Shown here: piece by piece, positions 1-7,665 of the stretch
How positions within the stretch are numbered: position 1 is the stretch's first letter
How the letters are laid out: every line of letters starts with the position of its first letter
Source: Rhodovastum sp963804495
GTDB lineage: Bacteria > Pseudomonadota > Alphaproteobacteria > Acetobacterales > Acetobacteraceae
Direction: 5' to 3'
DNA: 64,000 nucleotides
Assembly: GCA_963804495.1 (NCBI GenBank)
Contig: CAWDQN010000012.1
Span: 263,060 to 327,059, forward strand
Made by a program: the position numbers and the translations under genes
Notes under the pieces: generated by a model
Told to the model about the DNA's origin: nothing
The model's input: only the letters and a program-made list of their open reading frames with translations
Database searches by the model: none

Positions 1-2
1 TG

Positions 3-2048
3 AATATCCCGGGCACGCTCGCCGGCCGGCGCCTCGACGAACTGGGAACCGACCTCGCCCGCTCCGTCCTGCCTTGCCTGGACGATCCGCTGCATCTGGG
101 CCATGCCACCGTGCGCTGCCGCCTGGGGGACCCGGCGGTCGAGTTCGATGCAATGGTGCACCGCCCAACAGGCGGCGGACTGGTGATCGAACTGGAGCGC
201 GCCGGTCCGCCGCTCGACCTGTCCGCCCCGATCGAGGCGGCGCTGCACGCCATCCTCGGTGCCCATTCGCTCCGCACGCTCGGCGACGAGACCGCCCGGA
301 TTTTCCGCGACATCTCCGGCTACGACCGGGTGATGGTTTACCGCTTCGACGACGCCGGCCATGGCGAGGTGTTTTCCGAGCGGCGGCGCCCGGATCTGGA
401 GGCCTTTCTCGGCAACCGCTATCCCGCTTCCGACATCCCGCTGATGGCCCGCCGCCTGTATGAGCGCAGCCGGGTGCGGGTGCTGGTGGATGTGGGCTAC
501 ACGCCGGTGCCGCTTTCCCCCGTCCTGTCGCCGGTCACCGGGGCCGAGCTGGACATGTCGCTGTGCTTTCTGCGCAGCATGTCGCCGATCCATGTCCAGT
601 ACATGCAGAACATGGGCGTGTCCGCCACCCTGGTCGCCTCGCTGGTGGTCGGCGGGCGCCTGTGGGGGCTGGTGGCCTGCCATCACTATGAATTGCGGCT
701 GCCGCATATCGAAGTGCGCACCGCCTGCGAGTTGCTGGTCGAGGCCGTCGCCACCCGCATCGCCGCGCTGGAGAGCTTCACCCAGGCGCAGGCCGAATTG
801 TCGGTGCGCCGGCTGGAGCAGCGCCTCATCGAAGCGATCTCGCGTGAGGGCGAGTGGCGCAACGCGCTGTTCGACAGCCCGCAGACGCTGCTGCAACCGG
901 TCGGTGCGGCCGGCGCGGCGCTGTTGTTCGAGGGCCAGGTGATGACCGCGGGCGAGGTGCCGGGCACCCAGCAATTGCGTGCGCTCGGCGCCTGGCTGGA
1001 CGCGCGCGCGCGCGTGCCGGTGTTTGCCACCGCCTCGCTCGGCCTTGACGCGCCGGATTTCGGTCCGCTGGCGGCCACCGCCAGCGGCCTGCTCGTCACC
1101 GGCGTGTCCAGCGCGCCGGGCGAATATCTGATGTGGTTCCGCCCCGAGCAGGTGCGCACCGTCACCTGGGGCGGCAACCCGTTCAAGCCGGCGCTGCCCG
1201 GCGACGACGGGGAAACGCTGTCGCCGCGGCGGTCGTTCGCGCAGTGGCACCAGCTGGTTGAGGGGACCAGCGAACCCTGGACGCAGGCCGACCTGGCCGC
1301 GGCCAGGCTGATCGGCGACACCGTGGCCGATGTGGTGCTGCAATTCCGCGCCGTGCGCATGCTGATTGCGCAAAGCCAGCTTGACGACGTGCGCCGCCAG
1401 GTTCGCCACGCCGAGCAGCCGGTGGTCATCGCCGATGCCGAGGGGAAAATTCTGCTGGGCAATGACGCCTTCCACCGCATGCTGCCGAGCGCCGGCGATG
1501 CGCTGCGCAGTCTCGACGACCTGCCGGTCTGCTTCGCGGAGCCGGCCGAGATCGAGCGCCGGCTGCAGGACGTGATCGCCCACCGCCACACCTGGCGCGG
1601 TGAGGTGCGGCTGGAAAGCGGCGCCGAGCCACGCTCGCTGCTGGTGCGCGCCGATCCGGTGTTCTCCGCCCCCGGCCGGGTGCTCGGCTTCGTGTTTCTG
1701 TTCACCGACCTCAGCGAGCGTAAGGCCGCCGAAGCGGCGCGGCGGCGCTTCCAGGAAAGTGTCCTCGAGCGCAACCGCGGCCATATGCGTCACGAGGACC
1801 CGGACGTGGTGATGCTTTACCGGCAGATGATGTCCTCGGTGATCGAGAACGCCCAGCTCGCCGCCCTGGAGATCACCGACGGGCTCGACATGGTGCGGAT
1901 GGCAGAACTGCTCGAAAGCGTGCGCGGGTCAGTCACGCGCGCGGCGGAGGTGCTCGAGCACTTGATCCATCAGGGCCGGCGTGTCACTGGGCAAGCCACG
2001 ATCGAGCGCCGCCCTGGCGGGCGGATCGACGGCGAGGACCAGCGATGA
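3..2048 (+). CDS. bphP: Bacteriophytochrome photoreceptor without a kinase domain (5' end outside window)
   Basis: Red/far-red light sensor that binds biliverdin. The frame is open to the left edge, so the N-terminus with the expected chromophore cysteine is missing; 681 residues are visible. In order: the end of the PAS_2 domain, a GAF domain (about 240-780) with the chromophore-pocket motif PASDIP and the histidines in SPIHVQYM and VACHH, then a PHY domain whose tongue carries PRRSF and WGGNP (about 850-1370). A further PAS domain follows (about 1400-1720), then two predicted helices. There is no HATPase domain. This layout resembles the kinase-less BphP1 type that binds the repressor PpsR; that output is inferred. 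The stop overlaps the heme oxygenase start (ATGA), so the two genes form an operon. Confidence 0.93.
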   Translation, partial: NIPGTLAGRRLDELGTDLARSVLPCLDDPLHLGHATVRCRLGDPAVEFDAMVHRPTGGGLVIELERAGPPLDLSAPIEAALHAILGAHSLRTLGDETARIFRDISGYDRVMVYRFDDAGHGEVFSERRRPDLEAFLGNRYPASDIPLMARRLYERSRVRVLVDVGYTPVPLSPVLSPVTGAELDMSLCFLRSMSPIHVQYMQNMGVSATLVASLVVGGRLWGLVACHHYELRLPHIEVRTACELLVEAVATRIAALESFTQAQAELSVRRLEQRLIEAISREGEWRNALFDSPQTLLQPVGAAGAALLFEGQVMTAGEVPGTQQLRALGAWLDARARVPVFATASLGLDAPDFGPLAATASGLLVTGVSSAPGEYLMWFRPEQVRTVTWGGNPFKPALPGDDGETLSPRRSFAQWHQLVEGTSEPWTQADLAAARLIGDTVADVVLQFRAVRMLIAQSQLDDVRRQVRHAEQPVVIADAEGKILLGNDAFHRMLPSAGDALRSLDDLPVCFAEPAEIERRLQDVIAHRHTWRGEVRLESGAEPRSLLVRADPVFSAPGRVLGFVFLFTDLSERKAAEAARRRFQESVLERNRGHMRHEDPDVVMLYRQMMSSVIENAQLAALEITDGLDMVRMAELLESVRGSVTRAAEVLEHLIHQGRRVTGQATIERRPGGRIDGEDQR

Positions 2049-2731
2049 CCACCAGTCTGGATGCCGGCGACTTGGATGCCCGGGACTTGGATGCCCGGGA
2101 CTTGGATTCCGGCAACTTGGATGTCAGCGCCCGTATGGCCCTTCGCCAAGCCACGGCGGCCGCGCATGAGCGGCTGCACCACCTCCCCGCCTTCGCCACC
2201 CTGCAGGCCGGAACCATCGTGCGGGACGATTACATCTGCCTGCTGCGGCGGCTGTTCGTCTTCCACCGCGCGGTCGAAACCCGGCTGCAGGAAGCCCCAC
2301 CGCTGGACCCGTTCGGGATTGATCTCGCCGCCCGCCGGCGGGCGGGACTGCTGCTCGATGATCTCGCCTTTTTTGGCGCTCCCGCCGAGCCGCTGCCGGC
2401 GGCTCCCGTGCTGCCGGCGCCGCGCAGCGCGGCGCAGGCCCTGGGCTGTCTGTATGTCACCGAGGGCTCGACCCTCGGCGGGCGCGAGCTGGCGCGCCGG
2501 CTGGACCACCTGCTGCCGCAAGGCGGCGATGCCGGCCGGCGGTTCCTGCTCGGGCACGGGACGCGGCACGGCGCGATGTGGCGGGAATTCTGCGCCGCCC
2601 TGGAACAATGCGGCGATACGGCGGAACGCCGCGCGGAGATGACCGGCGCGGCGCTCGCCGCCTTCGCGGTCTTTGGTGAGTGGTTCGGGGACGACTCGTT
2701 TCATTCGGACCGTGCCGAAGCGGCCGCCTGA
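2045..2731 (+). CDS. bphO: Biliverdin-producing heme oxygenase (BphO/HemO type)
   Basis: Opens heme to biliverdin, the chromophore of the phytochrome encoded just upstream. It has the proximal-histidine helix (RQATAAAHERLHHL) and the distal glycine-rich motif EGSTLGGRELARRL, typical of the bacterial HemO/BphO family. The length of 228 residues is slightly long because of about 25 N-terminal residues encoded by a 15-bp tandem repeat. The ATG at 2045 overlaps the phytochrome stop (ATGA), which favours this start through translational coupling. A second in-frame ATG at 2135 lies just before the conserved domain and is the alternative. Confidence 0.92.
   Translation: MTTSLDAGDLDARDLDARDLDSGNLDVSARMALRQATAAAHERLHHLPAFATLQAGTIVRDDYICLLRRLFVFHRAVETRLQEAPPLDPFGIDLAARRRAGLLLDDLAFFGAPAEPLPAAPVLPAPRSAAQALGCLYVTEGSTLGGRELARRLDHLLPQGGDAGRRFLLGHGTRHGAMWREFCAALEQCGDTAERRAEMTGAALAAFAVFGEWFGDDSFHSDRAEAAA
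2056..2130 (+). repeat. 15-bp tandem repeat, five units, inside the heme oxygenase 5' end
   Basis: Five consecutive 15-base units based on CTTGGATGCCCGGGA. The two central units (2071-2100) are identical and the flanking units are diverged. They encode a pentapeptide pattern (DLDAR, DLDSG, NLDVS). The unit length is a multiple of three, so copy-number change would keep the reading frame. Confidence 0.85.
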
Positions 2732-2754
2732 GCGCAGCCAGGCCGGAGTAAGCC

Positions 2755-3327
2755 GTGCCCGAGACCGCTGATCCGCCCTGGACGCAGGCGCAACTGCTGA
2801 ACGAATTGACCGCCCTGGGCATTGCCTTCGAGCGGCGGGAGCATCCGGCGGTCTTCACTGTCGAGGCCTCGCGCGAACACTGGGCCGGTTTGGCCGGACT
2901 GCCGGTCAAGAACTTGCTGTTGAAAGATGCCGGCGGCCGCCTCTGGCTGGTGGTGGCGCCGGCCGAGGACCCGGTGGACCTGAAGGCGCTGCCCAAGTGC
3001 ATCGGCAGCAAGCGCCTGTCTTTCGCCGGGCCGGCCGACCTCGCCGCCACTCTTGCGGTCGAAAGCGGCTCGGTGACACCGCTTGCCGTGGTGAACGACC
3101 GCGAGCGGCGGGTCAGCGTCGTGCTGGACAGCTCGCTCGCCGGCGCGGCTCGGATCAAGGTGCATCCGCTGGTCAACACCGCGACGATTGCGGTGGCCGG
3201 TGCGGATGTGGTGCGGTTCCTCACGCATCACTTGCATGCGCCGGTTGTCGGGGCGTTGCCCCGAACCCCACCAGGGGCTTTGCCCCTGGACCCCACCAAG
3301 GGCTTTGCCCTTGGAACCCGTTCTTGA
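2755..3327 (+). CDS. proX: Prolyl-tRNA editing protein ProX (YbaK/EbsC family)
   Basis: Free-standing editing domain that deacylates mischarged Ala-tRNA(Pro). The family signature is visible in LPVKNLLLKDAGGRLWLVV, the charged segment around KALPKCIGSKRLSFA, and the GSVTPLAVVND loop. The start is a GTG at 2755, 23 bases after the heme oxygenase stop. The conserved domain ends near residue 165. The last 25 or so residues are encoded by a REP-like palindromic element, so the tail looks like read-through into a repeat and not part of the fold. Confidence 0.88.
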   Translation: MPETADPPWTQAQLLNELTALGIAFERREHPAVFTVEASREHWAGLAGLPVKNLLLKDAGGRLWLVVAPAEDPVDLKALPKCIGSKRLSFAGPADLAATLAVESGSVTPLAVVNDRERRVSVVLDSSLAGAARIKVHPLVNTATIAVAGADVVRFLTHHLHAPVVGALPRTPPGALPLDPTKGFALGTRS

Positions 3328-3345
3328 TGAACGGGGCAGAGCCCT
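3248..3345. repeat. REP-like palindromic element in the 3' end of proX
   Basis: Three successive short hairpins of the type CCAGGGGC-TTT-GCCCCTGG and CCAAGGGC-TTT-GCCCTTGG, then an AGCCCTGG half-site. It belongs to the family repeated at 13.3, 20.5, 24.6, 28.4, 32.8, 37.1, 42.1, 46.5 and 48.0 kb. Its first part lies within the proX reading frame. Confidence 0.75.
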
Positions 3346-3354
3346 GGTCTTTCT

Positions 3355-4425
3355 TCACGCATGATGCCCGCGCTTCATCCCCGGGTGCATCGTCTTATCG
3401 ATAATATGCAGGTCGGTGCCGATCACGTGGGCGCCGCAGCCGACGATCAGCGGGTCCGGCCCGGTCACCAGCGCGTGGTCCTTGTTGTCGTAGGGCAGCG
3501 AGGCGAGGAAATGCTGCATGCAGTTCAGCCGCGCCCGCTTCTTGTCGTCCGCCTTGACGATCGTCCACGGCGCATCGGCAGTGTCGGTGTAGAAGAACAT
3601 TGCCTCCTTCGCCTCGGTGTAATCGTCCCATTTGCCGAGCGAGGCGCGGTCGATCGGCGACAGCTTCCATTGCTTCAGCGGGTCGGTTTCGCGCGCTTCG
3701 AACCGCCGCCGCTGCTCCTCGCGGCTGACCGAGAACCAGTATTTGAACAGGATGATACCGGAGCGCGCCATCATGCGCTCCAGTTCCGGGCACTGGCGCA
3801 TGAACTCGAGATACTCGGCGGGGGTGCAGAATCCCATCACCCGCTCGACTCCGGCGCGGTTGTACCAGGACCGGTCGAACAGCACGAGTTCGCCGGCGGC
3901 CGGCAGGTGGGTGATGTAGCGCTGAAAGAACCATTGCGTGCGCTCGCGCTCTGTCGGTTTCTGCAGCGCCACCACGCGGGCGGTGCGCGGGTTCATGTGC
4001 TCCATGAAGCGCTTGATCGTGCCGCCCTTGCCGGCGGCATCCCGCCCCTCGAACAACACCACCAGGCGCTGGCCGGTGCGCTCCACCCAGCGCTGCACTT
4101 TCAGCAGTTCGCGCTGCAGCTCCAGCATATGGGTTTCGTAGGGGCCGATACGCATGCGCGAGCGGTAGGGGTATTCGCCGGTCTCGAAAATGCGCCGGAT
4201 CGCCGCCGGGTCGTGACGCATCTCGGCGAGGTGGTGGCGCTGGGCGGCGGCATCGTCGGCGCCGTCATCCTCGGCGGCATCAAACGCAGGCAGGGCGACG
4301 GAAGGTGCGACGGCGACCGGGATTGGCGGCGGTCCGGCATCGGTGCCGGCGGGCAGAGTGACATCCGCCGGCCCGGCGGGCGGCGCGCCATTCGATATCT
4401 GGGTGGATTTCGGTATGTCGGGCAT
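3355..4425 (-). CDS. ppk2: Polyphosphate kinase 2 family protein
   Basis: Transfers phosphate between polyphosphate and nucleotides. It has a P-loop kinase core with Walker A GRDAAGKGG (residues 127-135) and the PPK2 Walker B/lid motif DRSWYNRAG (184-192). The C-terminal half carries SREEQRRRF and DPLKQWKLSPID, as in class I PPK2. The first 60 residues are a proline/alanine/acid-rich linker not found in the core family and may be unstructured. The gene is convergent with proX and ends within 30 bases of it, at the edge of a REP-like element. Confidence 0.93.
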   Translation of the reverse strand: MPDIPKSTQISNGAPPAGPADVTLPAGTDAGPPPIPVAVAPSVALPAFDAAEDDGADDAAAQRHHLAEMRHDPAAIRRIFETGEYPYRSRMRIGPYETHMLELQRELLKVQRWVERTGQRLVVLFEGRDAAGKGGTIKRFMEHMNPRTARVVALQKPTERERTQWFFQRYITHLPAAGELVLFDRSWYNRAGVERVMGFCTPAEYLEFMRQCPELERMMARSGIILFKYWFSVSREEQRRRFEARETDPLKQWKLSPIDRASLGKWDDYTEAKEAMFFYTDTADAPWTIVKADDKKRARLNCMQHFLASLPYDNKDHALVTGPDPLIVGCGAHVIGTDLHIIDKTMHPGMKRGHHA

Positions 4426-4615
4426 CGACCCCTCCTCGGCAGGCGGCCGGGCCGGCCGTATATGAGGTTACGACCGGTCCCTTGCCGGAAGGTTAGGGCC
4501 GCAGGCGGCGCGGTCGCAACGCTGCACCCGCCGGCCGGATAGGGTGACCCTCCCCTGGGCCGGCGCATTGTCCTGTGGCAGGTTGGCCGCGGCAGACACC
4601 GGGACACCATTGCAA

Positions 4616-4870
4616 ATGGCTCAATTTTCGCAGGACCCGCATTCCAGGATCGCCGAACTGGAGACGCTGATGTCGCGCACCCGCCATGATGTCCGCTCCG
4701 CGCTCGCGCCGGCCATGCTGGCCGCCGATATGCTGCAGGCCAACACCGACCCGCGCGTGCAACGCTGCGGCGCCACCGTGGTGCGCGCCATCGAGCGGGT
4801 GATGATGATGTTGGACTCCACCCGCGAGGCGGTGCCGGCCCAGCCGCCCGAACCGCCCGCCAGGCGCTGA
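4616..4870 (+). CDS. Small histidine-kinase-dimerisation-like protein (orphan DHp)
   Basis: 84 residues from the ATG at 4616; an in-frame ATG at 4544 would add a proline-rich stretch lacking conserved features. The segment RHDVRSALAPAMLAADML resembles the H-box of HisKA domains (HE/DLRTPL), and a second predicted helix follows. There is no ATP-binding domain. It lies upstream of a CheY-like regulator, a degenerate kinase/exonuclease fusion and a symporter kinase, so a phosphotransfer or dimerisation role in that pathway is plausible but inferred. The family is not recognised with certainty. Confidence 0.6.
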   Translation: MAQFSQDPHSRIAELETLMSRTRHDVRSALAPAMLAADMLQANTDPRVQRCGATVVRAIERVMMMLDSTREAVPAQPPEPPARR

Positions 4871-4980
4871 CAAAAGCGGCGATGCATGCGGTGGCCGTGG
4901 GGACATTGACCGACATCAATCCCGCAGACCGCACAACCATGTTAGACTGGTTGCCAATGACCCGCCGGGAGGAACGGCAG

Positions 4981-5349
4981 TTGTCGGCATCGGTGCTCGT
5001 CGCGGACGACGATCCCAATATTGTGTTGTCGCTGGAATTCTTGATGAAGCGGGCCGGCTACCGGGTCCGGGTGGCGCGCGATGGCGATGCGGTGCTGGCG
5101 GCGCTGCAGCAGGAAATCCCCGACCTCGTGCTGCTCGACCTGATGATGCCGAAGCGGTCCGGCTACGATGTGTGCCATGTCATCCGCGGTACCCCCGCCT
5201 GGAGTCATGTCCGCGTGGTCATGCTGACCGCCAAGGGGCAGGCGGTCGAGCGCGCCAAGGGGCTGGCGCTCGGTGCCGACGATTACATCACCAAGCCGTT
5301 TTCCACCCGCGACGTGGTGAGCCGGGTCAAGCGTTTGCTCGGCGCATGA
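4981..5349 (+). CDS. Single-domain response regulator (CheY-like receiver)
   Basis: 122 residues, a complete receiver with no output domain. The acidic pocket is VADDD near the N-terminus, the phospho-acceptor is D53 in LLDLMMP, the switch threonine is in MLTAKG, and the conserved lysine is in ITKPF. The TTG at 4981 is preferred because GGGAGGAA at 4967-4974 sits six bases upstream and the length fits the family. In-frame starts further upstream (4882) would add an unconserved leader. The stop overlaps the next ATG (ATGA). It is the likely phosphorylation partner of the kinases in this cluster. Confidence 0.9.
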   Translation: MSASVLVADDDPNIVLSLEFLMKRAGYRVRVARDGDAVLAALQQEIPDLVLLDLMMPKRSGYDVCHVIRGTPAWSHVRVVMLTAKGQAVERAKGLALGADDYITKPFSTRDVVSRVKRLLGA

Positions 5350-7394
5350 CGCTGGCGCCGGCGCCCGGCGTGGTGGCGCAGCTGCGCCGGATGTTCCTGG
5401 TGCTTGCGCCGGCGGTGTCGCTGGCCGCCTCGGCCGGCGCCTGGGGCGCGCCGCCCTGGGCCAGCGCCGTCGCTGCCGGTCTGGCGGTGCTGCTGGCCTG
5501 GCTGCTGGCGGAGCTGTGCCTGGCCCGTCCATTGGACCGTCTGGCGCACGATATCCTGGTCGCCGCCCGCGATGACGTGCGGCACGCGCCGGCGCCCAAC
5601 CTGGCCTGGGCCGCCCGGCTCGGCCGGGCGGCGGCCGCCCTGCAGTCCCGCCTGGCGGAGACCGAGGCCGAGCGCACATCCGCGCTGGCTGCCGCGACCG
5701 CCCGCACCGAGGAGCAGAAGCGCCGGTTGGAAGCGATCCTGCTCGATCTCTCCGAGGGCGTGATCGTCTGTGGGCGCGACCACCAGGTGGTGTTGTTCAA
5801 CCAGGCCGCCACCGAGCAGGTCGATGCACCGCATGCGCTTGGCCTCGGGCGGCCGGTCGCCGAGGTGCTGTCGCGCGACCCGCTGGTGCACCACCTGGAG
5901 CGGCTGGAACGGCGCACCGAGGCGCGGCCCGAGCGCTTCGTCTGCGCCACCGCCGATGGCGGACGGCTGTTGCACGCGCGCATGACGCTGCTGACCGACG
6001 CCGCGGGTCTGCCGTCCGGCTATGTGCTGACCCTGACCGACGCCGGGGGCGACATCGACCGCGCCGCCCGGCTCGACCGTCTGCTGCACACCGGCATCGA
6101 GCGGCAGCGCGGTCTGCTGGCCAGCCTGCGCGCCGCGGTAGAAACCCTGGCCGACGCGCCCGAACTGTCCGCCCAGGAACGGGTTGTCTTCGAGCATGTG
6201 TTGCTGGAGGAGAGCATCACCCTGGGCGAGCAGAACACCGCGCTGGCCGACGCGCTGGATGAACTGGGGATGCGGTCCTGGCCGATGGCCGAGATCGGCA
6301 CCGCCGACCTGCTCGCCTTGCTGGCGCGGCGGGCCGCGCTGTTCGCCCCCCCCATGCGGATCGTGCCGACCGGGCTGCCGGACTGGGTGTACGCCGACAG
6401 TCTCTCGCTGCTCGATCTGCTGACCCATTTCTGTGCCCTGCTGGGGCGCGACTGTGGGGTGGACCAGCTGACCGGCGCGGTGGCGCGCGACCACGGGCGG
6501 GTCTGCCTGGATCTGGTCTGGCAGGGTGCTCCGGTGCCGGAGGGAACGCTGGATGTCTGGCTCGATATCCCGTTCGAGGGGCACAGCACCCTGGATGCAC
6601 GCACCGTGTTGCAACGCCATGGCGCCGCGTGCTGGAGCCAGCCGGCCGGCCATGGTGAGGCGCTGATCCGCATTCCGCTGCCCGCCGCCGACGCGCCGGA
6701 GCCAGTGCAGCGGCCGCGGCCGATGCGCCCGGAATTCTACGATTTCGACCTGGCCAACCGCCCCTCGGTCACCGATGCGCTGCGCGAACGGCGACTGCGC
6801 GAGCTGACTTTCGTGGTATTCGACGTTGAGACCACCGGCCTGGAACTGTCCAAGGGCGACGAGGTGGTGTCGATCGGCGCGGTGCGGGTGGTGAACGGAC
6901 GTGTGCTGCCGATGGAAACCTTCGAGCGCCTGGTCAACCCAGGGCGGCCGATCCCGGCCGCTTCGGTTCGCTTTCACGGCGTCACCGACGCCGATGTGCG
7001 CGACAAGCCACCCTTCGCGATCGTGCTGCCGCAGTTCCACCGCTTCGCCGCCGACGCGGTGCTGGTGGCCCACAACGCCGCCTTCGACATGACCGCGATT
7101 GGCCGCGGCGCCGCCGCCTGCGGGCTGACCTTCGACCATCCGGTGCTGGATACGCTGCTGATCTCGGCCTGGCTGGACCCCGAGGAGAGCGACCATTCGC
7201 TGGACGGCATCGCCGCGCGCATGGGCATCGAGATCACCACCCGCCACAACGCGCTGGGCGATGCCATGGCCGAGGCGGCGATCCTGGTGCGCCAGTTCGA
7301 GCGCCTGGAGGCGCGCGGGATCGAGCGCTTCGGCGCGCTGGCGGTGGCGATCGATTTGTCGGCCCGGCTGCGGCAGGCCAGGCTGGCCTTCTAA
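5346..7394 (+). CDS. Membrane PAS/degenerate histidine kinase fused to a DnaQ-like 3'-5' exonuclease
   Basis: 682 residues. Two hydrophobic segments occur in the first 60 residues, followed by a short coiled coil and a PAS domain (about 125-235). Next comes a region that looks like a decayed histidine kinase: RQRGLLASLRAAVETLAD in place of an H-box, DLLTHFCALL in place of the N box, and VLQRHGAACW before the end. The C-terminal 190 residues are an intact DEDDh exonuclease: D493 and E495 in FDVETTG, HNAAFD, and the HNALGDAMAE motif. It starts in an ATGA overlap with the response regulator. DnaQ-type genes beside CrbS-type symporter kinases are a recurrent neighbourhood. The substrate is unknown. 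Confidence 0.85.
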   Translation: MTLAPAPGVVAQLRRMFLVLAPAVSLAASAGAWGAPPWASAVAAGLAVLLAWLLAELCLARPLDRLAHDILVAARDDVRHAPAPNLAWAARLGRAAAALQSRLAETEAERTSALAAATARTEEQKRRLEAILLDLSEGVIVCGRDHQVVLFNQAATEQVDAPHALGLGRPVAEVLSRDPLVHHLERLERRTEARPERFVCATADGGRLLHARMTLLTDAAGLPSGYVLTLTDAGGDIDRAARLDRLLHTGIERQRGLLASLRAAVETLADAPELSAQERVVFEHVLLEESITLGEQNTALADALDELGMRSWPMAEIGTADLLALLARRAALFAPPMRIVPTGLPDWVYADSLSLLDLLTHFCALLGRDCGVDQLTGAVARDHGRVCLDLVWQGAPVPEGTLDVWLDIPFEGHSTLDARTVLQRHGAACWSQPAGHGEALIRIPLPAADAPEPVQRPRPMRPEFYDFDLANRPSVTDALRERRLRELTFVVFDVETTGLELSKGDEVVSIGAVRVVNGRVLPMETFERLVNPGRPIPAASVRFHGVTDADVRDKPPFAIVLPQFHRFAADAVLVAHNAAFDMTAIGRGAAACGLTFDHPVLDTLLISAWLDPEESDHSLDGIAARMGIEITTRHNALGDAMAEAAILVRQFERLEARGIERFGALAVAIDLSARLRQARLAF

Positions 7395-7437
7395 TGCCGG
7401 CCCCTCCCCTCCCCCCGGCCCCTTTATTGCGCCCCCG

Positions 7438-7665
7438 ATGCCTCGCCTGAACCCCGACGCGCGCACCCGCGCCCGCCTCGTGGCCCTGTTCCTGCTTGGC
7501 CTGGTGCTGTTTCTGCCGCCGCTCGTCGGGCTGGCCGGACGGGGCACGGTTCTCGGCGTTCCGGCGCTGTTCGTCGCCGTCTATGCGGCCTGGGCGCTGG
7601 TGATCCTGCTGCTCGCCCTGGTGCTGCGCGGCGCCCCGGCGGACAAGACGGCGGACGGAGAATGA
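7438..7665 (+). CDS. Small two-helix membrane protein
   Basis: 75 residues with two hydrophobic helices (LVALFLLGLVLFLPPLVGLA and ALFVAVYAAWALVILLLALV) and a short charged tail. Its stop overlaps the start of the following symporter kinase (ATGA). Small two-helix proteins often precede sodium/solute symporters of this family as an accessory subunit, and this one is probably such a partner. No catalytic residues are visible. Confidence 0.75.
   Translation: MPRLNPDARTRARLVALFLLGLVLFLPPLVGLAGRGTVLGVPALFVAVYAAWALVILLLALVLRGAPADKTADGE

Noticed and set aside
5283..7547. Very long open frame on the minus strand opposite the exonuclease fusion
   Set aside because: It is antisense to a gene with intact catalytic motifs, its product is Gln/Arg/Gly-rich without domains, and long antisense frames are common at this GC content.
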